50,850 nucleotides of DNA. Origin: Oscillatoriales cyanobacterium SM2_2_1 (GTDB taxonomy: Bacteria; Cyanobacteriota; Cyanobacteriia; Pseudanabaenales; Pseudanabaenaceae). The notes beneath the pieces are model-generated. The model was not told the origin of the DNA, did not search any database, and was given only the letters and a program-made list of their open reading frames with translations. Shown here in pieces: positions 1-7,743 of the stretch (the first letter of the stretch is position 1; every line of letters starts with the position of its first letter). Both the position numbers and the translations under genes were made by a program. The stretch spans positions 1 through 50,850 of the forward strand of contig JAAUUH010000008.1 of assembly GCA_012031145.1 (NCBI GenBank), read 5' to 3'.

Positions 1-287
1 CCCGCCCCAAGGTGGATTCAGCAGTGGTTTGTCTCAGCCCCCGAGCGCCCCAACGACCGGTTCGCGATCCCCAGCTATTTGACCGAGTACTGACCCTTGG
101 CTTTGCCACTCGCCGGAAGATGCTACGGAATAATCTAGGGGCCGTAGTGCCCCGCGATCGCCTCCTAGAACTCCTGCAAGCCCATAATATCCATCCCAAC
201 GCCCGTGCTGAAGACCTGTCTATTCCCCAATGGCTAGATGTGGTGGACGCTCTTCAGCAGCTACTGGCGGCAGATGGATTTTGCTGA
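1..287 (+). CDS. ksgA: 16S rRNA (adenine1518/1519-N6)-dimethyltransferase, 3' end only
   Basis: C-terminal part of the KsgA/RsmA enzyme that dimethylates two adjacent adenines in helix 45 of 16S rRNA. The reading frame is open from the left edge and reads RPKVDSAVV, the typical entry to the C-terminal domain. It continues through RKMLRNNL and a final helix ending in ARAEDLSIPQWLDVVDAL, both characteristic of the family. The SAM-binding Rossmann domain lies outside the window. The stop codon TGA is at 285-287. The last 68 bases overlap the 3' end of the convergent cyclase gene on the opposite strand. Confidence 0.9.
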   Translation, partial: RPKVDSAVVCLSPRAPQRPVRDPQLFDRVLTLGFATRRKMLRNNLGAVVPRDRLLELLQAHNIHPNARAEDLSIPQWLDVVDALQQLLAADGFC

Positions 288-1266
288 GAAACAGCGCCAC
301 ATCCCTAAACTGTCCAAAATAGATCACCGCTGGGTCATCATAGCCCTTGAGGTTTACGGTGTGCTGCTGAAACGGAAGCAGTACCGAGGCGTAGGGGGTT
401 TGACCATAGGTAGCCGCTCCGATCGCCACTTCGCAATCCAACTGCTTGGTCACCGACTCTAGGCGAAACGCCGCATTGACGGTGTCCCCAAGGGCCGTGT
501 AATCGGGGCGATCGTGGGTACCCAACTGCCCCACAATGGCATAACCTGTGTTGACACCAGCCCCCACTCGAAGACGAAAGGGCAGCTTAAAGAGGGCGTT
601 TAGCTCATCGGTCATCTGGGAGAGGTCATAGAGTGCCCGGTAAACCCGCAGCATTTCGTGGGTGGGAATGAGGTCGCTGGCCGTGGAGGCGCTGCTGTGA
701 ATCCATACTGCCATCACCGCATCACCAATATATTTGTCAACCCAACTGCCATAGCGGGTAATGATCTCTCCCGCCCGGCGGAACCAAGTGCCGATCATTT
801 CCGAGAGGATACCCTCATTAAGCATCTGGGTCAGTTTAGTAAATTCCCGGATGTCTAGAACCAAAACCGTAATTAGCCGCCGTTTATGGAGCATTACCGT
901 GTCGGTATCGGTGTTTTCTTCGGCGAGGCTATCATCCTCAGCTAGGGATGCGGGACAAAAAAAATCCAGTTGCGACTCACCTAGGGTGATTTGATCCCCG
1001 TTTTTGAGTCCCATGGGCACCGTTACGCGCCGACCGTTGAGGAAAGAACCGTTGCGGCTGCCAAGGTCAATCAAAAAATAGCTGGCGTGCCCCATCACCT
1101 GAATCATGGCATGGTTGCGGGATGCACACTTATCAGCTAAAGGAATGTCATTTTCCCGCCCCCGACCAATCGTCCAAGAGGGCTGATCTTGGAGCAAAAA
1201 TTTTTTCTCCCCATGGGAGGAACGCATGAGCAGGTAGTAGGAGGAATCATGCTCGGAATTGCCCAT
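220..1266 (-). CDS. FHA domain-class III adenylate/guanylate cyclase
   Basis: Predicted soluble signalling enzyme making cAMP or cGMP. An N-terminal forkhead-associated domain spans about residues 22-104, with IGRG at 33-36, SRNH at 49-52 and a DLGSRNGSFLNG strand. This domain binds phosphothreonine peptides. A class III nucleotidyl cyclase domain follows from about 130. The two metal-binding aspartates are Asp138 (LVLDIREFT) and Asp182 (KYIGDAVMAVW). The later DYTALGDTVNAAFR segment carries the base-selecting Asp and the transition-state Asn and Arg, so it looks catalytically complete. The base-pocket Lys (VDKYIGD) and the Asp suggest ATP as substrate. There is no membrane segment. It is monocistronic and its 3' end overlaps ksgA tail to tail. 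Confidence 0.88.
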   Translation of the reverse strand: MGNSEHDSSYYLLMRSSHGEKKFLLQDQPSWTIGRGRENDIPLADKCASRNHAMIQVMGHASYFLIDLGSRNGSFLNGRRVTVPMGLKNGDQITLGESQLDFFCPASLAEDDSLAEENTDTDTVMLHKRRLITVLVLDIREFTKLTQMLNEGILSEMIGTWFRRAGEIITRYGSWVDKYIGDAVMAVWIHSSASTASDLIPTHEMLRVYRALYDLSQMTDELNALFKLPFRLRVGAGVNTGYAIVGQLGTHDRPDYTALGDTVNAAFRLESVTKQLDCEVAIGAATYGQTPYASVLLPFQQHTVNLKGYDDPAVIYFGQFRDVALFLSKIHLPPVAAEERPPHLAIGE

Positions 1267-1360
1267 GATTTAGCCGCAAAGTGTCGCTTCCCTTACTAAA
1301 GTGGACTAGAAGTGGTCCAAGAGTAGGCTACCACCAACCCCTAACCAAACATAGTCACCC

Positions 1361-2050
1361 TTAGCGGGAAAGGGCACCCAGACCAAACAGAATATCAACT
1401 AATAATGTCCCCAACACCGCACCACCGAAGACCCAGTGGTGGAGTTTGGGCGATCGCCCACAGGCATAGGTAATGGACAACAGCACGAGGGACAACAGAA
1501 TTGCCCAGAGAATCCCACGGAGGGACTGTACCGCCAACAGCGCCTGATCGAGCACCAGATGCATCATCCCTAAGTCGGTTTCATGGCCCATGAGCATCTG
1601 CCAGTGGGGAAAAAGGTCGTTAACCCAAAAGTAGAAGTCGGTGATTCCTGTCCCTAGGAGGGAGCCGAAGTAAAACCAAGCACCTACTCGATGACTGGGG
1701 TGTGCGATTCCCCACACCGCCCAGGGCAGCGCCAGTGCTTCCACGGGCACGTGCACTTCTGGAAACCAGCGTAGCCATCCCCAGTAGACCGAACCACAAA
1801 GCCAAGTGAGGGCAAATCCCCAAGTTAGGCTGCCGTAGGGTGATCGCCACAGACGCGCCAATCCCAACCACAATACCGAAATAACCAAGCACAAACTGGG
1901 TGCGACCCGCACGAGGGGGGCTTCAACAAATACGGGGAGAGACACTAAGCCAATAGCTAGGATCCCCAAACGACAAGCTAAAACTCGGTCAGCGCCAAGG
2001 GGTGCTCCTGAGGTGATGGCATCTGCGGAAAAAAAGGATGTGAAAACCAA
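1361..2050 (-). CDS. Conserved cyanobacterial membrane protein (probably DUF3120)
   Basis: A 229-residue, very hydrophobic protein with about six predicted transmembrane helices (roughly residues 28-45, 52-68, 77-95, 105-122, 150-180 and 190-225). It resembles the DUF3120 family of cyanobacteria and plastids. That assignment rests on overall length and composition plus the Trp-rich WLCGSVYWGWLRWFPEVHVP segment around residues 83-102, so it is tentative. No catalytic motif is visible. It lies between the cyclase and thiG on the same strand, 94 bases from the cyclase start and 52 bases after the thiG stop. No function is proposed. Confidence 0.7.
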   Translation of the reverse strand: MVFTSFFSADAITSGAPLGADRVLACRLGILAIGLVSLPVFVEAPLVRVAPSLCLVISVLWLGLARLWRSPYGSLTWGFALTWLCGSVYWGWLRWFPEVHVPVEALALPWAVWGIAHPSHRVGAWFYFGSLLGTGITDFYFWVNDLFPHWQMLMGHETDLGMMHLVLDQALLAVQSLRGILWAILLSLVLLSITYACGRSPKLHHWVFGGAVLGTLLVDILFGLGALSR

Positions 2051-2102
2051 AGTTAATAAAAATAAATATTTCTCATAAGTCCTTCACATCCTAGCAGAAG
2101 CC

Positions 2103-2903
2103 CTAGGGTTGGCCAACCAAATCGGAGAGGGGTGAGCTGGCACTGGCGTAGGCTTTGACGGGAATGCGCCCCGCGCGATAGGCGAGTCGTCCCGCAGTTA
2201 GGGCTAAACCCATGGCCCGTCCCATGGCCACCGGATCTTGGGCCTGGGCGATCGCCGTATTAATCAGCAGAGCATCGGCTCCCAGTTCCATGGCCATGGC
2301 AGCCTCACTGGGAGTGCCAATTCCCGCGTCTACCACTACGGGTACCCGGGACTGCTCGATAATAATCTGGAGGTTGGCGGCATTACGAATCCCCTGCCCG
2401 GAACCAATGGGGGAACCCAGGGGCATCACGGTCACGCAGCCCAGTTCTTCAAGGGCTTTGGCCAGGAGGGGATCGGCATTGATATAGGGCAGAACTGCAA
2501 AGCCTTCCTTAACCAATTGGATGGCAGCTTGGTACGTGCCGAGGGGGTCGGGCAAGAGGTATTTCAGATCAGGAATCACTTCTAGTTTGACAAAGTTATT
2601 GTCGTCCTGTCCCAACACCTTAGCCATTTCCCGTCCTAGCCGCGCAACGCGCACGGCTTCTTCGGCGGTCTGACACCCGGCCGTATTAGGTAATAGCCAG
2701 TATTTGTCCCAGTCTAGGGCCGTAGCTAACCCCCCATGGCCTGGAGCTTGGGTTTGAACCCGCCGGACGGCCACTGTGACGATCTCGCTACCCGCTGCGG
2801 CAATGGCTCCCTGCATGAGGTCAAAATCCCGATATTTGCCAGTACCGGTCATTAACCGCGAACGAAAGGAGCGTCCAGCAATAGTGAGCAAATCTTGATC
2901 CAT
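2103..2903 (-). CDS. thiG: Thiazole synthase ThiG
   Basis: Forms the thiazole phosphate half of thiamine from 1-deoxy-xylulose 5-phosphate, dehydroglycine and ThiS-thiocarboxylate. At 266 aa it has the normal length. It starts with the typical [19 protein letters not shown] and has the Schiff-base lysine in FVKLEVI (Lys106). Phosphate-binding loops [13 protein letters not shown] and [12 protein letters not shown] follow, with the conserved [12 protein letters not shown] near the C-terminus. No thiS, thiO or thiE is adjacent. It is transcribed divergently from the CyanoP gene. Confidence 0.95.
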   Translation of the reverse strand: MDQDLLTIAGRSFRSRLMTGTGKYRDFDLMQGAIAAAGSEIVTVAVRRVQTQAPGHGGLATALDWDKYWLLPNTAGCQTAEEAVRVARLGREMAKVLGQDDNNFVKLEVIPDLKYLLPDPLGTYQAAIQLVKEGFAVLPYINADPLLAKALEELGCVTVMPLGSPIGSGQGIRNAANLQIIIEQSRVPVVVDAGIGTPSEAAMAMELGADALLINTAIAQAQDPVAMGRAMGLALTAGRLAYRAGRIPVKAYASASSPLSDLVGQP

Positions 2904-3015
2904 GAATTTATGCTTTAGCGGCGTGCAACTGAGTTTTTTGATCTTAAGGCATCCTGAGATGGCGGAGCATGGATGCGCTATGCTGAGGGATGTTCCGAAT
3001 GTTCCGCGCCAATCT

Positions 3016-3555
3016 ATGATGAAACGTTCCTTAGCAGTAATGGTTGTGGCCCTGCTGTGGGTAATGAGTGGTTTTTTGACAGGCTGTGTGTCGCGGGCAG
3101 CCGGGTTAGCACCCTACAGTGATAGTCGGGACGGCTACCGATTTCTGTATCCTAACGGCTGGCAGGAGACTAGGTCTAAGGGCAATCTGGATGTGCTCCT
3201 CCACGATATTATTGAGCCCTCTGAGAATGTGGCGGTATTGCTCAGCCAGCTGGTCAGTGTCAAGAATCTCAGTGAGATTGGTGATGCTGCGGCCGTTGGC
3301 GATCGCATTTTGCACCGGATCATCGCCCCTGACCTACCCGATGAAGCAGTAAAACTCCTTGATACCAAGCAGCGAGATGTGGGTGGGCGCACCTACTATT
3401 TTTTGGAATATCGTCTCCGTGATCGCCATGCCTATGCGGCCATGACCACTTCGAGGGGGAACCTTTACACCCTAACCATCTCGGCCCTCGAAAGCCGCTG
3501 GAGCAGGGTTTCTGATTTGTTCTATCGTGTTGCCAGTTCCTTCACCGTTGAGTGA
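3016..3555 (+). CDS. CyanoP (PsbP-like) thylakoid lipoprotein
   Basis: A 179-aa PsbP-family protein, the cyanobacterial CyanoP that attaches to the lumenal side of photosystem II and assists early assembly. The start at 3016 (MMKRSLAV) places a basic n-region and hydrophobic stretch directly before a lipobox, LTGC, with lipidated Cys24. The longer upstream frame from 2902 would bury this signal. The mature part has the PsbP hallmarks [16 protein letters not shown] near its start and a C-terminal [20 protein letters not shown]. Its TGA stop overlaps the ATG of the following phosphatase gene (TGATG), so the two are probably co-translated. Confidence 0.87.
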   Translation: MMKRSLAVMVVALLWVMSGFLTGCVSRAAGLAPYSDSRDGYRFLYPNGWQETRSKGNLDVLLHDIIEPSENVAVLLSQLVSVKNLSEIGDAAAVGDRILHRIIAPDLPDEAVKLLDTKQRDVGGRTYYFLEYRLRDRHAYAAMTTSRGNLYTLTISALESRWSRVSDLFYRVASSFTVE

Positions 3556-4679
3556 TGTCCCTGATTTTAGTCATCGATGACGATGCCACCACCCGCCTGA
3601 CCCTAACGCGATCGCTCCGTAAGCAGGGGTACGAAGTGGAGACGGCCTGTGATGGAGATGAGGGCATCAGTCTGGCCCAGGCATTAATGCCCTCGTTGAT
3701 TATCTGCGACTGGATGATGCCCAAACGGGATGGGTTAGAGGTCTGCCAGTGGGTAAAGAGTCGTCCAGAGCTGGTCAACACCTACTTCATTTTGCTGACG
3801 GCGCGGGATCAGGAGGATGATTTGGTGCGCGGATTGGAGACCGGGGCGGATGATTTTTTATCGAAACCCCCCCGGTTTAATGAGTTGCGGGCGCGGGTGC
3901 AGGCGGGTTTGCGGCTTCATCGCATCAATTTCGAGTTGGAGCAGCAGCGTCAGATGCTGGAAAACGAGTTACTTCAGGCGGCGGTTTATGTGCGATCGCT
4001 TTTGCCACCCCCGGTCACGGAGCCGATCCCCATTGATTGGCGGTATTTGCCTTCGGTGCAGTTGGGGGGGGACGGACTAGATTATTTTTGGCTCGATAAA
4101 GAGCACCTGGCAATTTATGTCCTAGACGTTTCCGGCCATGGGGTGGGGCCGGCTTTGCTGTCCGTGTCGATTCTCAACCTATTGCGATCGCAGAGATGGG
4201 ATCATCCGGCCGTGCGATCGCCCAAGCGGGTACTGGACATGCTCAACGGTGCCTTCCAAATGTCGAGTCATAATGAGATGTACTTTACGATTTGGTTTGG
4301 AGTGTATTGCCCCCGCCAGCGGCTCCTGACCTATGCCTGTGGCGGACATCCCCCGGCGCTGTTGGTCACCCCAGAAGAGGTTGTGCGCTTAAAAACACCG
4401 GGGTTGCCCATCGGCATCATCGATGACGCGGAGTTCCAGGAAGAAACCTACACCGTTCCCCCCGACAGCCGGCTCTATGTGTTTAGTGACGGATCCTACG
4501 AGATTCCAATTAATGATCAGGAGATTTGGGGACTGTCTAACCTGGGGCAGGCCCTCCACGCCCAGCGCACCAATCCAGACCCAATTCTCGATCTAATTTT
4601 GCAGCAAGCCCTCCAAAGCCGTAGGGATGCCAAAGCCACCTTTGATGACGATGTGTCAATCGTGGAACTGCGGTGCTAG
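3555..4679 (+). CDS. Response regulator with PP2C-type (RsbU/SpoIIE) phosphatase output
   Basis: A 374-aa two-domain signalling protein. The N-terminal receiver domain (1-120) has acidic residues Asp8-Asp10, phospho-acceptor Asp52 (ICDWMMPKRDG) and Lys104 (FLSKPPR). A coiled-coil linker at about 122-142 leads to an RsbU/SpoIIE-like PP2C domain with DVSGHG at 191-196 and a final DDDVSIVEL. The usual first metal motif GGDYYD reads GGDGLDYF here, which is a divergence. Such proteins normally dephosphorylate anti-sigma antagonists under control of a histidine kinase, and none is encoded nearby. Start ATG 3555 overlaps the stop of the CyanoP gene. A GTG at 3552 is in frame but less likely. Confidence 0.9.
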   Translation: MSLILVIDDDATTRLTLTRSLRKQGYEVETACDGDEGISLAQALMPSLIICDWMMPKRDGLEVCQWVKSRPELVNTYFILLTARDQEDDLVRGLETGADDFLSKPPRFNELRARVQAGLRLHRINFELEQQRQMLENELLQAAVYVRSLLPPPVTEPIPIDWRYLPSVQLGGDGLDYFWLDKEHLAIYVLDVSGHGVGPALLSVSILNLLRSQRWDHPAVRSPKRVLDMLNGAFQMSSHNEMYFTIWFGVYCPRQRLLTYACGGHPPALLVTPEEVVRLKTPGLPIGIIDDAEFQEETYTVPPDSRLYVFSDGSYEIPINDQEIWGLSNLGQALHAQRTNPDPILDLILQQALQSRRDAKATFDDDVSIVELRC

Positions 4680-4736
4680 GGGGATCACCACCGTGGTAGA
4701 GTTTTGCTAACGATTTGTTTTCAAAGGCTCGGTTCC

Positions 4737-5141
4737 ATGACGCTTGCAATTAAAGTAATTTCCCCCGATCGCACCGTTCTTGATGACACCGTTGAGGAAG
4801 TGATTTTGCCGAGCACCACAGGGCAATTGGGCATCCTCACCGATCACGCCCCTTTGATTACGGCCCTCGACATTGGCGTGATGCGCTACCGCAAGGATCG
4901 GGACTGGCAGGCGATCGCCCTGCTCGGTGGATTCGCTGAAGTGGAAGAAAATGAGGTTACGGTTTTGGTGCAAAGCGCCCAAGCGGGAGTGGACATCAAT
5001 CCTGAAAAGGCACGGGAGGAATTGACGGCCGCTGAGCAGCGCTACAGTCGAGTTGCTGAAGGGGATCGGCAGGGCAAAATTTTGGCCGATAAAGCAGTCC
5101 GTTTAGCCCGTGCCCGACTCCAAGCCACAATCGCCCCCTAG
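4737..5141 (+). CDS. atpC: F-type ATP synthase epsilon subunit
   Basis: A 134-aa epsilon subunit of the CF1 head (called AtpE in many cyanobacterial and plastid annotations). It couples the rotor to the catalytic head and inhibits ATP hydrolysis. It begins MTLAIKVISPDRTVLDD and has the diagnostic ILPSTTGQLGILTDHAPLITALDIGVM. The C-terminal helices end AVRLARARLQATI. ATG 4737 gives the family N-terminus, and the upstream extension in frame lacks similarity. In most cyanobacteria this gene directly follows atpB (beta subunit), but here the upstream gene is the REC-PP2C phosphatase. Confidence 0.95.
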   Translation: MTLAIKVISPDRTVLDDTVEEVILPSTTGQLGILTDHAPLITALDIGVMRYRKDRDWQAIALLGGFAEVEENEVTVLVQSAQAGVDINPEKAREELTAAEQRYSRVAEGDRQGKILADKAVRLARARLQATIAP

Positions 5142-5151
5142 GGATCTCCCG

Positions 5152-5991
5152 ATGGAACGGGCGATTACCAAACTCGGCATTAACCTTACCCTCCTACTGA
5201 TGGCGGGGGGAGCCACTTTAGCATTGCAATATCCCCGATTGACCCTGCGCCTCACCGGGCAAACCCTGGAGGGTGATCGCCAAGCCGTATCCCAGGAAGC
5301 AGCGCGGTTGAATCTTATCGAGCAGTTGCCTCCGCGAGGGTTGGGCTACAACAATATGTTGGCCAACTATGCCTTTTTGCAGTTTCTGCAGTACTTTGGC
5401 GACGACGTGGCTCGAGTTCAGCACCGCACGGGCTATGGCCTCAGTGCACGCTATTTTGATGTGGTCATCACCCGTGACCCACGATTTGATTATAGTTACA
5501 TTTATCTATCTACCAGTGTGTCGATGTATGCCGCCGAGCCATCCCGGGCGATCGCTCTCTATGGACAGGGGCTAAAATCGCTCGATCCCACCAAACAACC
5601 CTATGCCTACACCGTCTGGCGGCGCAAGGCGGTCGATCAGTTACTGTTCCTTGGGGATGCGGCGGGGGCAAGACAGTCCTATCTCATGGCGGCGGACTGG
5701 GCTGATCGGGCGACATTTGGCCGCAATGCCCTACCGGAAACCGAATTTGTGCCCGGCACCCAGGAGCGCTTTGTTTCTAGGCTTTCACGGCAGTCGGCGG
5801 AATGGCTCAGGGACGGGCGGGATCTCCGCCAAGCCCAAATTGCCGCCTGGACTTTGGTGGTCACATCCGTGGTCGATCAGCAGTCTCTCAAACGGGCGAT
5901 CGCCGAATTGGATCGGTTAGGTATGCTCGTTGACCTCGACGAACAGGGGCAAATTCGGGTTCGCCCCAAAATATCCTCCCAAACATCTTAA
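5152..5991 (+). CDS. Conserved cyanobacterial hypothetical membrane-anchored protein, TPR-like
   Basis: 279 aa from ATG 5152. A GTG at 5110 inside atpC is an alternative start. An N-terminal hydrophobic helix (about residues 8-30, LGINLTLLLMAGGATLAL) looks like a signal anchor. The rest is helical, alanine- and tyrosine-rich, and has pairs such as DYSYIYLSTSVSMYAAEPSRAIALYGQGLKS spaced like tetratricopeptide repeats, which would fit a scaffold or assembly role outside the cytoplasmic face. It lies 10 bases after atpC on the same strand and may be co-transcribed. I do not recognise a named family. Confidence 0.8.
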   Translation: MERAITKLGINLTLLLMAGGATLALQYPRLTLRLTGQTLEGDRQAVSQEAARLNLIEQLPPRGLGYNNMLANYAFLQFLQYFGDDVARVQHRTGYGLSARYFDVVITRDPRFDYSYIYLSTSVSMYAAEPSRAIALYGQGLKSLDPTKQPYAYTVWRRKAVDQLLFLGDAAGARQSYLMAADWADRATFGRNALPETEFVPGTQERFVSRLSRQSAEWLRDGRDLRQAQIAAWTLVVTSVVDQQSLKRAIAELDRLGMLVDLDEQGQIRVRPKISSQTS

Positions 5992-6002
5992 GGAGCCGAC
6001 CC

Positions 6003-6962
6003 ATGGAACTACGCCGTCTTGGCAATACCGAAATTATGATTTCCCCCGTCCTCATGGGCACTTGGCAAGCGGGAAAGCGGATGTGGGTTGGTATTGACGA
6101 TCAGCAGAGTATCCAGGCAATCCGTGCTGCCCTCGACGTGGGGATCTCCACCATTGACACGGCGGAAGTATACGGCGAGGGGCACTCAGAACGCATTGTC
6201 GCTGAGGCGATCGCCGGTCGGCGGCAGGAAGTGGTTCTAGCGACCAAGGTGTTTGCCAATCATTTGCACTATGCCCAAGTGATCGAAGCCTGCGATCGCT
6301 CCTTAAAAAATCTCCAAACCGACACGATCGACCTGTATCAAATTCACTGGCCCGCCGGCACCTGGAATAGCGATTTAGTGCCCATTGCTGAAACCATGGC
6401 GGCCTTAAATCACCTCAAGTCTGCCGGCAAGATTCGGGCCATTGGCGTTTCCAACTTCACGCAAGCCCAACTGGCTGAAGCCCTAGAACACGGGCGGATC
6501 GACAGTCTTCAGCCCCCCTATTCCCTCTTTTGGCGGCAGGTGGAGTCAGAACTGCAGCCCTTCTGCGTCGCCCATAACATTACAATTTTGGCCTACTCCC
6601 CCCTTGCCCAAGGGTTGCTTACCGGTAGGTTCCGCCATGGGCATCTGTTTCCTGAAGGCGACCACCGCGCCAAACACAAACTGATGCAACCCGACCACTA
6701 TACCCGTGTCCAAAAGGCACTGACCCAGCTTGAGCCCATCGCCGCCCGCAATGGCACCACTTTGGGCACCCTTGCCCTGGCTTGGCTGCTGTCCCGACCC
6801 CAAACCTGTGCGATCGTCGGGGCTCGTGCTGCCGATCAAGTCTGGGAAAACGCTAAAGCTATGGATTTGCACCTGACTCCAGAAGATCTAACCGCCATGG
6901 ATACCATTGGTCGTGGGGTCACTGATTTTCTAGACGAACATCCCGTGCAATGGAACTTTTAA
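6003..6962 (+). CDS. Aldo/keto reductase
   Basis: A 319-aa NADPH-dependent aldo/keto reductase with a TIM-barrel fold. The catalytic tetrad is visible: Asp52 and Tyr57 (IDTAEVYGEG), Lys82 (LATKVF) and His115 (LYQIHWP). The C-terminal cofactor loop contains AIVGARAADQVWENAKA. It resembles the general-stress type (YccK/YdhF/IolS) more than a specialised detoxification enzyme, so the substrate is unknown. A clear ribosome binding site AAGGAG precedes the ATG. It is convergent with sixA, with only 7 bases between the two stop codons. Confidence 0.92.
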   Translation: MELRRLGNTEIMISPVLMGTWQAGKRMWVGIDDQQSIQAIRAALDVGISTIDTAEVYGEGHSERIVAEAIAGRRQEVVLATKVFANHLHYAQVIEACDRSLKNLQTDTIDLYQIHWPAGTWNSDLVPIAETMAALNHLKSAGKIRAIGVSNFTQAQLAEALEHGRIDSLQPPYSLFWRQVESELQPFCVAHNITILAYSPLAQGLLTGRFRHGHLFPEGDHRAKHKLMQPDHYTRVQKALTQLEPIAARNGTTLGTLALAWLLSRPQTCAIVGARAADQVWENAKAMDLHLTPEDLTAMDTIGRGVTDFLDEHPVQWNF

Positions 6963-6969
6963 TTGGGCC

Positions 6970-7482
6970 CTAAACATCGCCAAACATCTTGGGGGGAGCC
7001 AATAAAAACAGCAGCCCTTGCCCCATAAATGGCTCCCGATCCGGTACTGTGACTCCGATAATGCCCACTTTTTTAAGCACCAAAACACTGCGCACCTCAC
7101 CCCAGAGGAGTTGTTCTGCCCAAGCCGTTAAATCCGGCTCATGGCCAATCAGGGCGATCGCCTTTTGTTTTCCCCCGTGCTCCAGTTGCCAAGGCCCAAA
7201 CCATGTCAACCATTGCCCCAAATCGCCGCCGGGAGCCAAGAGTGCCTCTTCCGCCATCCCACAGTTAAATGTCTCACTAAAAATCGCTGCCGTTTCCTGG
7301 GCTCGCGCCAAGGGGCTAGTGTGGATCAGGGAAATGACCAGCCCTAACTTCTGTAATCTTTGTGCTACCCGCTGGGTTTTCCTCCTCCCCTCAGCCGTCA
7401 GCGATCGCCCCTCATCTGGCACTTGGGGATCGGGTTCAATGGCAACGCCGTGGCGAATTAAATACAGACTAGTCATGGGCAA
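6970..7482 (-). CDS. sixA: Phosphohistidine phosphatase SixA family
   Basis: A 170-aa member of the histidine phosphatase superfamily. The nucleophile is His11 in LIRHG, Arg60 sits in SPLARAQET, and the second catalytic His114 sits in LIGHEPDL. The small size and GHEPDLT motif fit SixA, which removes phosphate from phosphohistidine on Hpt domains in phosphorelays. The physiological target cannot be told from sequence. A start two codons later (Met3) is equally possible. The gene is convergent with the aldo/keto reductase. Confidence 0.85.
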   Translation of the reverse strand: MPMTSLYLIRHGVAIEPDPQVPDEGRSLTAEGRRKTQRVAQRLQKLGLVISLIHTSPLARAQETAAIFSETFNCGMAEEALLAPGGDLGQWLTWFGPWQLEHGGKQKAIALIGHEPDLTAWAEQLLWGEVRSVLVLKKVGIIGVTVPDREPFMGQGLLFLLAPPKMFGDV

Positions 7483-7656
7483 AACTTCAAAATAGGATGA
7501 TTAACCTAGCAGAGACGCCTTAAAAGAATCAAGTCCGTGATCTGCGGGCATCATGGCGGAAGATCCATGGGATGAAGCGGACAGGTGGCATTGGAAGCCT
7601 AGGCATATTCCCCGTCACTCTCCTTCCTAGAAAAAGCTAAAAACTCCTGAGCACAG

Positions 7657-7681
7657 GCGGATTTAGCACTAAAAAATCCGC
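7657..7681 (-). terminator. Hairpin downstream of the 502-aa HTH gene
   Basis: A perfect 8-bp stem GCGGATTT/AAATCCGC with a 9-base loop lies 63 bases past the minus-strand stop at 7744. On the minus strand it is followed by a T-rich stretch (AGTTTTTAGCTTTTT). It may end the nifV-nifZ-HTH transcript. The T-tract is not immediately adjacent, so the call is modest. Confidence 0.4.
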
Positions 7682-7743
7682 AGATTAAGCAGCGCACTTA
7701 ATTTCCGCTAATTCCCGTGAACGCCACAAGTTCTGCCCCGGAA

